Assembly (NCBI RefSeq): GCF_038051995.1
Contig: NZ_CP150290.1
Coordinates: forward strand, 2,532,001-2,596,000
Length of the DNA stretch: 64,000 nt
Source of the DNA: Paenibacillus sp. FSL H8-0537
Lineage (GTDB): Bacteria; Bacillota; Bacilli; Paenibacillales; Paenibacillaceae
Direction: 5' to 3'
Each line of letters opens with the position of its first letter. Position 1 is the first letter of the stretch. The position numbers and the translations under genes were made by a program. The notes under the pieces were generated by a model, which worked only from the letters and a program-made list of their open reading frames with translations, was not told where the DNA came from and made no database searches. Below, piece after piece: positions 8,160-16,926 of this stretch.

Positions 8160-11100
8160 GTAAAGAATTGGATAACAACGCGGTTGCAGAAAAATGGAGC
8201 GGCCTTTCGGACAAACAGAAGGCATTGCTGGCTCTGAGGATGAAAAAACAGGGGGCAGAGCAGCCGGCGCAAAGCTTGAAGATCACCCGGCTGGAAAGAA
8301 CCGGCGAAGACCGCTTTACGGCCTCCTATTCGCAGAAGCGCTTCTGGTTTCTTGATCAATGGCATACGAACAAGGCTGCCTATAATACCCATCTTGTTTC
8401 CAAACTGGTGGGCAGGTTGGACTTGAATGCGCTTAAGCAAACCTTCGATGCGATTGTGAACAGGCATGAGATATTGCAGATGGTTTATCGTAATCGCGAG
8501 CATGAGGTTGAGTGCTGCCGTCATTCCAATCCGGTTGTTACGATAGGCGAGAAATCGGTAAAGGCGTTCACCAGAAAGCAGCTGGAAGAGAAAATCGAGG
8601 ACTTTGTTCACGAAGAGGTACACAATCCGTTTGATTTGGCTAACGATCTGCCAATAAGGGTGACGCTGCTGTCTGTTTCAAAAAAAGAGCATTATCTGAT
8701 TATCGTCGTCCACCACATCGTGTCGGATATGTGGTCCTTGCGTGTGATGAACAAGGAAATTGAATGTTTTTACAATGCCTTTGCCAGAGGCCAGCAGCCG
8801 GAGCTTCCGGAGCTTCCCGTGCAGTATATGGATTATGCGGTATGGCAAAGGAATCTATTAGAGGGAAAAGTTACAGAGAGACAGACCCAGTACTGGAAGG
8901 AACAATTGGCGGGAGCTCCTCCGTGTCTGCCATTGATGACGGATTTTCCCCGTCCAGATGTACAAACCTATAATGGGAAGGTTCATAAATTTATTATTCC
9001 AGAAGGCATGGCAGGCAAAATTCAGACGCTTGCAAGTGAAGAAGCGATAACCCCATTTGTTTTTTCATTAACGGCTTTTGCTATTTTACTTAACCGTTAT
9101 ACCCAAGCGGATGATATCGTCATAGGTTCTCCGGTTGCGGGGCGTACCCATAAAGAGGTTGAAGACCTGATGGGCTTGTTCATCAATACGCTGGCGATCA
9201 GAGTTCGTTTGGAAGGCAATCCCCGGATCAGGGAGCTGCTGCAAACGGTCAAAAAAACCGTTATGGGCGCCGTGGCAAACCAGGAGCTTCCTTTTGAGAA
9301 GCTTGTGGAGGAATTGCAGATTGAGCGTGATTTGAGCTATTCTCCTGTTTTTCAGGCGATGTTTAATTTTCAAAGCATAGAGAAAACAGCCCTGCAGCTT
9401 GCCGAGCTGGAAGTCAGTCCTTTTTTGCGCAGCAACAATACGACAAAGTTTGATTTGAATCTGGCCGTCAAGTACATTGAAGGCGAAATGACCTGCTTCT
9501 TGACCTATAACACCGATCTATTCCTTCCCGAAACGATTCAGCGCATGGCAGGCCATTACATGGAGATCATTTCCTCTATGGCCGAAAGCTTTAACTTAAA
9601 GGCTCATGAAATTGAGACGCTTACCCCACTAGAAAAACAAACACTGCTCTCAGAATGGAGCTTTTCCGAATACATTAATCATCCTGATGTTCCGTATGTT
9701 CACAAGCTTTTCGAGGAGCAGGTGCAGAAAAGTCCAGCTGCTATTGCTGCTGCTTGCCAGGGCAGGTCTTACACATACGAGGAGCTTAATCAAAGAGCCA
9801 ATAAGCTTGCGCACTATTTATCCGCTAAAGGAGTTGGCCCTGAAAAACGTGTAGCCCTATTTGCCGAGCGTTCGCTTGAAACGGTAGTGGGCATTCTTGG
9901 AATTTTGAAAGCAGGCGGAGCCTACGTTCCAATAGATCCCCTGTTTCCTGTCGAACGTATCAGGTACATACTGGAGGATGCCTCCATTGATATTGTAGTT
10001 GCCGAGGCGCATTTAGCGGTTTCCTTAGGCGATACTGCAACGGCGGAATGGGTGTATCTCGACGCTGACTGGCCTGCCATTGCAGAGCAGAGCAGTGACA
10101 ATATGGCGGTGCCGCTGCAGCCTTCCAATCTGATTTACATCATTTATACATCAGGCTCTACAGGCAAGCCGAAGGGTGTTGCGGTAGAGCATGGGAATTT
10201 TCTGAATTACTATTTCGGCGTGATGCAGAGGCTGGATGTCGAGCCAGGCCTTAAATACGCGATTGCTTCCACCTTTGCCGCTGACCTCGCCACTATTAAT
10301 GTGTGGGCAGCATTAAACACGGGCGGACAGCTTCATATTTTGACCTATGACCAATCCGTCGACTCTCAGCAATATGCCAAATATTTCAGGGAGCACGGAA
10401 TCGATGTCATTAAAATGGTTCCAAGCCATTTCAAGGCGCTGCGGGAACGCGCGAACCTGCGCGATATTATTCCGAATAAACGGCTTATCCTTGCTGGCGA
10501 GCCCTCCTATTGGGACATGATTGATGACATCAGGGCGGCTAAGCCTGAGACGGAGATCCAAATTCATTATGGACCGACTGAAACGACGGTGTCCATGCTG
10601 ACGTATACCGTAACCGAAAAAAGGCCCGCCCAGCATACGTCGGTGCTGCCGCTGGGGCGTCCGCTGCCTAATGTTTCTATCTATGTGCTGGATGATAAAA
10701 TGCAGCTTGCGCCTATAGGAGTTCCCGGGGAGCTATTCATTGGCGGGCCGGGAGTTGCCAGAGCGTATTTAGGCAGACCGGAATTAAACGTAGAAAAGTT
10801 TGTTCCAAATCCGTTCGACGAGGAAAATGGCGGACGGCTTTATCGAACCGGAGATATAGTGCGTTATTTGGAAAACGGCATTATTGAGTTTTTGAGCAGA
10901 GTCGACGAACAGGTGAAAATCCGGGGTTTTCGAATCGAGCTAGGTGAAATCCAATCATCGCTGCTCGAATATCCCGGCATCAAGGATGCTTTTGTGACCG
11001 TTCATGAAGACGCTGGCGGCGAAAAGAAGATCGCTGCCTACTATGTGCCAGGCGGCTCCCAGCCGGTTAACCTATCCGCACTGCGGAACAGTCTGAAGGA

Positions 11101-13729
11101 GAAGCTTCCGGGCTACATGGTTCCTGCGGTATTTATGGAGCTGGATAAAATGCCCTTGAACGCAAACGGCAAGGTGGAACGCAGCGCTCTGCCTGCTCCG
11201 AATGCCGTAGAAGCAGCCTCTGAAAGCGACTATGAAGCGCCGCGGGACGAATTGGAAGCGAGGATGGCTGCTGTCTGGTCCGAGGTTTTGAACATCGAGA
11301 GAATAGGGATAAACGATGATTTTTTTAGTCTGGGAGGAGACTCCTTTAAGGCGGTCCAAGTTGTGCGGGGAATTGATCATGCGCTGAGCATTATCGACCT
11401 TTTCAAATATCCGACGATTGGTGAGCTGTCGGCTATCGTTTCGCAGGGCAGTACGGACAGCGGGGACGTCCTTCACCGACTTTCGAGGGGGGGAAATGCC
11501 GCTGAGGAGATTGCCATCGTGTGTGTTCCCTTTGCTGGCGGGAGCGCGATTTCCTATCAGCCGCTGGCCGATGCGCTGGCGGATCATTATGCCCTTTATG
11601 CGGTTCAAGTTCCCGGACATGATTTCAGCAATAAGGATGAAGTCCTTGAGCCTTTGGAAGAAGTAGCAAGGCGCTGTGTACAGGAAATAAAGGACAAGGT
11701 TGCCGCTCCATCCATCGTTGTTTATGGGCATTGTCTTGGAGGCGCTCTGGCGATTGAAATAGCGAGGCTCCTGGAGCAAGAGAATATGAACCTGGCTGGC
11801 GTCGTTATGGGAGGGAATTTTCCTGTTTCCCAGCTGCCGGGCAAGCTGTTCAAGCTATGGAATAAGCTATTGCCACGGGACCGCCGCATTTCGAACCGTG
11901 CCTATATGGATATGCTCCGCTCTTTGGGCGGCTTCAGCGAGACGCTGTCAGGAGAGGAGCGGGATTTTATTATCCGCAGCCTTAGGCATGACCGCCGTGA
12001 AAGCGAGCGTTATTACTCTGATCGGTATGCCGATGCCAATCATGCAAAATTAAAGGCGCCGCTGCTTTGCATAGTCGGCGAACGGGACAGAACGACCGAG
12101 TTTTACGAGGAGCAGTATAAGGATTGGGAGTTTTTCAGCAGCCATGTGGATTTAGACCTGATCCCGAATGCGGGACATTATTTCTTCAAGCACCAGTCCC
12201 ATGACGTAGCTGATTGTATTGAGAATGGCCTTGAAGCGTGGCAGCAGCAGAAGGCGAACGAGGAGAAACAGGGGAACCAGGAAAGTCAGAAGCAAAATAA
12301 CCGGGAGACGGCAGCATCGCCGGAAGTGCTCCCGAATTTGCGAACGCTTTTCATCTTCGTTTTTGGGCAGTTTATTTCCATGATGGGCTCCAGCTTAACG
12401 GGTTTTGCGATGGGCCTATGGGTTTACAGCCATTCAGGCGCCATTATGGATTTTGCCGCAACGCTGGTGTTCCACCGCCTGCCGGGTATCTTAATGCTTC
12501 CTTTTGCAGGTGTTCTGGCGGACAAAAAGGATCGCAGGCATATTCTGATCTGGAGTAATGTATGTTCTGCGGTTGTAACGATTATGATCGCCTTGTTCTT
12601 CTACAGCAACTCGCTAGAGACGTGGCATATTTATGTCGCGGTGGCGGCCTTATCCATTGCAAATGCCTTTCAGCGTCCCGCCTATTTGGCGGCAGTTGCC
12701 CAAATTGCGCCCAAGCGCTATCTCGGACAAGCCAATGGAATTGTGCAGCTGGCTACCTCTTCGAGCGAAGTGCTTGCGCCGCTGCTGGGGGGCGTTCTGG
12801 TGATGACACTTGAGCTGCCGGGCATTCTTCTCATCGACTTCCTATCCTTCGTTTTTGCTATATCGACTTTGCTCTTTATAAGGTTTCCAAATTCCTTATT
12901 CCGCAAAATTGAAGAGCCATTTTGGACTCAAATGGCCGGAGGCTGGAACTTCATAAGGAAGCGCAAAAGCTTCGTAGCCTTGATTTTGTTTTTTATGATT
13001 TCCAATTTGATGCTGGGGATGGCCAACGTCCTCATTACTCCGCTCGTTCTAACCTTTGGATCTACCGTTGTACTCGGAATGGTGACCTCAGCTATTGGCA
13101 TAGGGGGACTCGCAGGCGGGGTGGCTATGGGGCTGTGGGGAGGTACCCGCAGAAGAGCGGAGGGCATGATTGGTTTTAGCTTGCTTATCGGTCTTTCCTA
13201 CATCGTAATGGGGCTTACGCCAATAACTTGGCTGGTCATGGCGGGAGTATTTGTTTACGGCGTCTCGCTGTCGATGACAAACGCCCACTGGCAGACATTG
13301 ATCCAATCCAAGGTGCGGGCCGAACTGCTGGCAAGGGTATTTTCGATCAATCAGCTATTCGCTTTGCCTACCATTCCGCTGGGCTACTATATTGGCGGAC
13401 TGCTGTCGGACAAAATATTCAAACCGCTGTTTGTCGATCATCCAGAGCTTGTTAAGAGTCTGGGCTGGATTGTAGGCACGGGGCCGACACGGGGAATAGG
13501 CCTGCTGTTTATTTTAATCGGCTTATTTATGGCGGCCTGGAGCTTCCTTGGGCTAAAGTATAATCCACTCCGCTATATGGATGATATTTTACCTGATGCC
13601 ATTCCGGGGCCGCTGTTTATAAGGGATAAGGATCGCATTCAGCAGGAGGAAGACCGGGAACTGGAGCGGATAAACAAGCAGCTGGCGAGTAAGAACGTTT
13701 TTAGCAGGGGGAAAAGCTATGATATTTAA
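8156..13729 (+). CDS. Single-module NRPS with thioesterase fused to an MFS transporter (C-A-PCP-TE-MFS)
   Basis: An 1857-residue multidomain protein. Residues 17-31 form a docking-like helix. The condensation domain (about 45-480) has HHIVSD (His186-His187, Asp191). The adenylation domain (about 500-1020) has YTSGSTGKPKG, HYGPTETT, YRTGD and NGKVER. The carrier (about 1040-1105) has LGGDSFKA (Ser1063). The thioesterase (about 1115-1360) has GHCLGG, so the nucleophile is Cys1193 rather than Ser, with GERD and NAGHYF supplying Asp and His. After a Gln/Asn/Glu linker, residues 1390-1815 form about twelve membrane segments with LADKKDRRH, the MFS loop signature. Synthesis, release and export are thus in one polypeptide. 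It probably condenses the FkbH-loaded glyceryl unit with one amino acid. Confidence 0.92.
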   Translation: MSKELDNNAVAEKWSGLSDKQKALLALRMKKQGAEQPAQSLKITRLERTGEDRFTASYSQKRFWFLDQWHTNKAAYNTHLVSKLVGRLDLNALKQTFDAIVNRHEILQMVYRNREHEVECCRHSNPVVTIGEKSVKAFTRKQLEEKIEDFVHEEVHNPFDLANDLPIRVTLLSVSKKEHYLIIVVHHIVSDMWSLRVMNKEIECFYNAFARGQQPELPELPVQYMDYAVWQRNLLEGKVTERQTQYWKEQLAGAPPCLPLMTDFPRPDVQTYNGKVHKFIIPEGMAGKIQTLASEEAITPFVFSLTAFAILLNRYTQADDIVIGSPVAGRTHKEVEDLMGLFINTLAIRVRLEGNPRIRELLQTVKKTVMGAVANQELPFEKLVEELQIERDLSYSPVFQAMFNFQSIEKTALQLAELEVSPFLRSNNTTKFDLNLAVKYIEGEMTCFLTYNTDLFLPETIQRMAGHYMEIISSMAESFNLKAHEIETLTPLEKQTLLSEWSFSEYINHPDVPYVHKLFEEQVQKSPAAIAAACQGRSYTYEELNQRANKLAHYLSAKGVGPEKRVALFAERSLETVVGILGILKAGGAYVPIDPLFPVERIRYILEDASIDIVVAEAHLAVSLGDTATAEWVYLDADWPAIAEQSSDNMAVPLQPSNLIYIIYTSGSTGKPKGVAVEHGNFLNYYFGVMQRLDVEPGLKYAIASTFAADLATINVWAALNTGGQLHILTYDQSVDSQQYAKYFREHGIDVIKMVPSHFKALRERANLRDIIPNKRLILAGEPSYWDMIDDIRAAKPETEIQIHYGPTETTVSMLTYTVTEKRPAQHTSVLPLGRPLPNVSIYVLDDKMQLAPIGVPGELFIGGPGVARAYLGRPELNVEKFVPNPFDEENGGRLYRTGDIVRYLENGIIEFLSRVDEQVKIRGFRIELGEIQSSLLEYPGIKDAFVTVHEDAGGEKKIAAYYVPGGSQPVNLSALRNSLKEKLPGYMVPAVFMELDKMPLNANGKVERSALPAPNAVEAASESDYEAPRDELEARMAAVWSEVLNIERIGINDDFFSLGGDSFKAVQVVRGIDHALSIIDLFKYPTIGELSAIVSQGSTDSGDVLHRLSRGGNAAEEIAIVCVPFAGGSAISYQPLADALADHYALYAVQVPGHDFSNKDEVLEPLEEVARRCVQEIKDKVAAPSIVVYGHCLGGALAIEIARLLEQENMNLAGVVMGGNFPVSQLPGKLFKLWNKLLPRDRRISNRAYMDMLRSLGGFSETLSGEERDFIIRSLRHDRRESERYYSDRYADANHAKLKAPLLCIVGERDRTTEFYEEQYKDWEFFSSHVDLDLIPNAGHYFFKHQSHDVADCIENGLEAWQQQKANEEKQGNQESQKQNNRETAASPEVLPNLRTLFIFVFGQFISMMGSSLTGFAMGLWVYSHSGAIMDFAATLVFHRLPGILMLPFAGVLADKKDRRHILIWSNVCSAVVTIMIALFFYSNSLETWHIYVAVAALSIANAFQRPAYLAAVAQIAPKRYLGQANGIVQLATSSSEVLAPLLGGVLVMTLELPGILLIDFLSFVFAISTLLFIRFPNSLFRKIEEPFWTQMAGGWNFIRKRKSFVALILFFMISNLMLGMANVLITPLVLTFGSTVVLGMVTSAIGIGGLAGGVAMGLWGGTRRRAEGMIGFSLLIGLSYIVMGLTPITWLVMAGVFVYGVSLSMTNAHWQTLIQSKVRAELLARVFSINQLFALPTIPLGYYIGGLLSDKIFKPLFVDHPELVKSLGWIVGTGPTRGIGLLFILIGLFMAAWSFLGLKYNPLRYMDDILPDAIPGPLFIRDKDRIQQEEDRELERINKQLASKNVFSRGKSYDI

Positions 13730-14585
13730 TGTAATGACGGTACTAAACAGTGATTATTTTGACTTTGGAAAGCTGTTTGTCAATTCCTTTTATGACAATG
13801 TCGATTTAAGCCGTATCCATAAGCTTTACGTTTATGATACCGGACTTTCCGAGGACGATAAAAAATATTTGTCCGTTTTTCCGCAGATGGAAATCGTATC
13901 AACCGAGCTGAATACGAAGCATGTGCTGCTTCACGATGAGGACTGGCGCAAAAATGTATACTCCAAAACCGCTTTTTTGCTGCAGGTCATTGAAAAGGAT
14001 TCACTGCCTACCGTCATGATCGATTCAGATTGCCTGTTCCTTTCAGATTTTACCCGCTTGATACCGGAAAATGCTGATTTTGTCGCCTGTCGCCGTGAAG
14101 AGCAGGAAGCTTTTTGTGAATATATCGCGTCCTTCTTTGTCATTAATTCCATCGAGAAAGCCCCTTCTTTTATACGGGAATGGCGAGAGGAAATGTATTA
14201 TGGGACGGAAAATCACAAGGAAAGCCCGGCATTATCACGCTTAATCAATAAGGGCGGCTATCAGGTCTATGCGATCAAGGAGGATCTGGTTTCCTACACC
14301 GGTACTGAATTGACGGCGGATATAACCATCGCACATATGAAGTCGACCAGAGGATTGCGAACGGTAGAGCAGCGAGTTAACCAGCCGCATTTGAAAGCGT
14401 ATAAGGAAAAGTATTTGACGGATATTCCTATAGCTGCGGTTGGAAAAGCACTTTCAGCGATGTTTCTGGAAACCGCCTCGGAGGCTGCACTGGAGCAAAG
14501 CTCCGGTAAAGATCGTCCCTCCGCTTTGGACAACCTTTCGCCAGAGAAAAGGGCACTGCTTCTAAAAAGGCTGAAAAAGGGCTGA
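13719..14585 (+). CDS. GT-A-fold glycosyltransferase with NRPS-like C-terminal helix
   Basis: A 288-residue soluble protein with a nucleotide-sugar transferase N-terminus (NVMTVLNSDYFDFGKLFVNS) and a DxD motif in MIDSDCLF (Asp102, Asp104), which binds metal and the nucleotide diphosphate in GT-A enzymes such as family 8. The last 16 residues are LSPEKRALLLKRLKKG, a third copy of the helix found at the GT4 C-terminus and the NRPS N-terminus. ATG 13719 overlaps the NRPS stop by 11 bases and follows AGGGGGAAA. With GT4 it could place two sugars, or a disaccharide, on the product while it is carrier-bound. Donor and acceptor cannot be read from sequence. Confidence 0.75.
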   Translation: MIFNVMTVLNSDYFDFGKLFVNSFYDNVDLSRIHKLYVYDTGLSEDDKKYLSVFPQMEIVSTELNTKHVLLHDEDWRKNVYSKTAFLLQVIEKDSLPTVMIDSDCLFLSDFTRLIPENADFVACRREEQEAFCEYIASFFVINSIEKAPSFIREWREEMYYGTENHKESPALSRLINKGGYQVYAIKEDLVSYTGTELTADITIAHMKSTRGLRTVEQRVNQPHLKAYKEKYLTDIPIAAVGKALSAMFLETASEAALEQSSGKDRPSALDNLSPEKRALLLKRLKKG

Positions 14586-14636
14586 TTGCCCCTATGTATG
14601 ACATACGTTGCCTTCACAAAAAGAGGGGTGTACGAA

Positions 14637-15821
14637 TTGGACCATTTGGAACAACGGTTAAAGCTCAAATATCCTCAATTGCAGCATACGGTTAAAACGA
14701 TTAAATCGCCGCTTCGTTTTTGTCCCTTCGGGGCCCATGTGGATCATCAAGCTGGAATGGTAGCCGGAATGACGCTGGATATTTCTGTGGATATGGTTTA
14801 TGTTCAGAACGAAGAGCCGTATATAAGGGTTCAAAGCTTGGATTTCCCCGACGAGGAGTATTTTCATCTGGAACAGGTTCCGGCGATGGTGCCGGGATTT
14901 TGGGGCAATTATTTAAGAGGGGCCGTTATGGCCCTAAGAAAGAACCATATATTAAAGCACGGTATTTATGCATTAGTTAGAGGCAAGCATCCTATTGGCG
15001 GCTTGAGCTCTTCGGCAGCGGTAACGACCGCCTATCTTCTGGCTCTTTGCGATGTGAACGGGATTAAACTCCCGGAGCTTGAGCTAATCAACTATAGCCA
15101 CTGGGTAGAGAACCATTTTATCGGACTGAATAATGGCATACTGGATCAGTCAATCAATATTTTAAGCCGTGAAGGCTATTTGACCGTGATGGATACCAAA
15201 ACCAAAAGCTATGAGCTGATCGAAAGACCGCAAGCGATGCCGGAATTTGAAGTCGTGATTGTTTATTCTGGTGTGAGCAAGGCATTGATTGGGACCGATT
15301 ATAACAACCGTGTAGATGAATGCAAAGTGGCCGCATGGCTTTTGCACGAGATGGCTGGCTTGCCTATGAAAAACCTGAAAGGCACCCAGCTCCGAGATAT
15401 CGAGTATGAGGTTTACCAAGAGCATAAGTCAGGCTTGCAAGGCAGATTTCAGAAGAGGGCGGAGCATTTTTTCACTGAGAATGAACGGGTGAAGCAAGGC
15501 GCCGAGGCGTGGAAGCAGGGGGACCTGCAAAAATTCGGCAGCCTGATGCTTGAATCGGGGGAAAGCTCCATTCATAATTATGAATGTGGCTGTCCAGAGC
15601 TGATCAGCATTTTCCATATCCTAAAGCATACACAAGGCGTATATGGAGCCAGATTCAGCGGAGCGGGCTACAGAGGCTGCTGTATTGGTCTGGTGGACCC
15701 GGCGTATAAGGAGCAAATCAAAGCCGCCATTGATGCACAATATCCAAAGCAGCATCCGGCGTATAAGGATTTGTATCAGGTGTGCTTTAGCAAAACCGAT
15801 GATGGCGCGCGAATCATATAA
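14637..15821 (+). CDS. GHMP sugar kinase, galactokinase/galacturonokinase-like
   Basis: About 394 residues with the three GHMP motifs: SPLRFCPFGAHVDHQAG near the N-terminus, PIGGLSSSAAVTTAYLLAL as the ATP loop, and GARFSGAGYRGCC near the C-terminus. Galactokinases have GEHTDY in motif 1; GAHVDHQ is instead what I remember from plant galacturonokinase, so a uronic acid such as galacturonate is a reasonable substrate guess, giving sugar-1-phosphate. TTG 14637 is chosen because AGAGGGG (14622-14628) lies eight bases upstream; TTG 14586, ATG 14598 and GTG 14628 are in-frame alternatives. It is followed after 27 bases by a nucleotidyltransferase, the next step toward an NDP-sugar. Confidence 0.8.
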   Translation: MDHLEQRLKLKYPQLQHTVKTIKSPLRFCPFGAHVDHQAGMVAGMTLDISVDMVYVQNEEPYIRVQSLDFPDEEYFHLEQVPAMVPGFWGNYLRGAVMALRKNHILKHGIYALVRGKHPIGGLSSSAAVTTAYLLALCDVNGIKLPELELINYSHWVENHFIGLNNGILDQSINILSREGYLTVMDTKTKSYELIERPQAMPEFEVVIVYSGVSKALIGTDYNNRVDECKVAAWLLHEMAGLPMKNLKGTQLRDIEYEVYQEHKSGLQGRFQKRAEHFFTENERVKQGAEAWKQGDLQKFGSLMLESGESSIHNYECGCPELISIFHILKHTQGVYGARFSGAGYRGCCIGLVDPAYKEQIKAAIDAQYPKQHPAYKDLYQVCFSKTDDGARII

Positions 15822-15848
15822 CTGGGGTTAGAAGCGAGGGAAATACGA

Positions 15849-16589
15849 ATGAAGGCAATTATTTTAGCAGCGGGTTACGCAACTCGCCTCTATCCTTTGA
15901 CAAAGGACTTTCCAAAGCCTCTTCTGGAGGTTGGAGGGAAAGCGATCATGGACCATATTATGGAGAAAATCGAAAGGGTTAGCTTGATTGACGAGACTTT
16001 TATTGTGACCAATGCCCGTTTTTATAGCCACTTTGTAGACTGGGCGAGCCAATCAGATTATTTCAAGCCGATTAAAGTCATTGATGATCGGACGACAAGC
16101 AACGAGAACCGCTTAGGGGCTATTGCCGACCTGCAGTTTGTCTTGGAACAGGAAAAGCTCGGCGATGAGCTTCTGGTCATGGCTGGCGACAATCTTTTTG
16201 ATTTTGAACTAGCCGAAATGGTTCGTTTCTATCAAAGGGCGAGTACGGATACGATTGCAGCCCACGAGATAGAGGACATCGATTTTCTTAGGCGCACAGG
16301 TGTTATCCAAATGGATGCTAAGGGTAGAGTTATAGATTTTGAGGAAAAGCCGGCACAGCCTAGATCCAAGTTGGCCTGTCCTCCCTTTTATATTTACCAG
16401 CAGTCAACACTCCCTTTAATCAAGCAATATTTGGCAGAGGGCAATAACCCTGACGCACCGGGCAACTTTGTTCCTTGGCTGATTCGGCATAAAGAGGTTC
16501 ATGCCTACAAATTTGAAGGGAAGCGCTTTGATATTGGGACATTGGAGAGCTATCACGAGGCGAGGGAGCTGTTCGCAAAGCAGAGTTAA
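15849..16589 (+). CDS. Sugar-1-phosphate nucleotidyltransferase
   Basis: A 246-residue protein starting MKAIILAAGYATRLYPLT and continuing FPKPLLEVGGKAIMDH, the nucleotide-binding loop and phosphate site of the NTP_transferase family that includes glucose-1-phosphate thymidylyl- and cytidylyltransferases. MAGDNLFDFEL carries the metal-binding Asp and FDIGTLESYHEA is the usual C-terminal motif. Base specificity cannot be decided by eye. GAGGGA precedes the start. As last gene of the operon it would convert the sugar-1-phosphate made by the GHMP kinase into the donor for the two glycosyltransferases. A terminator follows about 270 bases downstream. Confidence 0.88.
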   Translation: MKAIILAAGYATRLYPLTKDFPKPLLEVGGKAIMDHIMEKIERVSLIDETFIVTNARFYSHFVDWASQSDYFKPIKVIDDRTTSNENRLGAIADLQFVLEQEKLGDELLVMAGDNLFDFELAEMVRFYQRASTDTIAAHEIEDIDFLRRTGVIQMDAKGRVIDFEEKPAQPRSKLACPPFYIYQQSTLPLIKQYLAEGNNPDAPGNFVPWLIRHKEVHAYKFEGKRFDIGTLESYHEARELFAKQS

Positions 16590-16648
16590 TTGGTAAAATG
16601 GCTAGGGTGTGTATGCAAGCGGGAGTCGCACTGCCACTCCTATTTGGA

Positions 16649-16830
16649 GGACTGAGGTTCCGCTATTTTGACTTTTGAACCGATTTCAGGCCGTGAGCGG
16701 ACAGGAGATCCGTTATAACCCTCGTTATCCCGTCAAAACGGCTATTGGCGAGACATTAACGACTCCTGTGTCCGCGTCCTGTGTCTTAACCCGTGATTCC
16801 GTTGAATTAGCGTCTGCTGTGTCCGCCAAG
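16649..16830. repeat. Dispersed 182-base non-coding element, copy A
   Basis: Starts GGACTGAGGTTCCGCTA (16649-16665), then GTGAGCGGAC (16693), CTGTGTCCGC (16766) and GCTGTGTCCGCC (16816). The same boxes occur at offsets 0, 44, 117 and about 167 in a second copy at 42539-42720, while sequence between boxes has drifted. GCGGAC boxes in the left half are complementary to GTCCGC boxes in the right half, so the transcript could fold. It has no open frame and fills most of the gap after the nucleotidyltransferase gene. Confidence 0.75.
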
Positions 16831-16858
16831 TCTATCTTTATGGAAGTATAAACATTAA

Positions 16859-16911
16859 ATGCCCAGCTCCTCCAATCCGTGAAAAAGGAGGCGCTGGGCA
16901 TATATTTTTTA
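16859..16911. terminator. Bidirectional terminator between the biosynthetic operon and the OYE gene
   Basis: ATGCCCAGC-CCTCC pairs with GGAGG-GCTGGGCAT around an A-rich loop and is followed by a T-run at 16905-16910. It lies between convergent genes; the + strand side has the clearer T-tail. Confidence 0.8.
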
Positions 16912-16926
16912 GTGTAAAATCATTTC

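Noticed and set aside
11072..11779. Minus-strand open frame of 235 residues
   Set aside because: Antisense to the PCP and thioesterase part of the NRPS; composition of a shadow frame.
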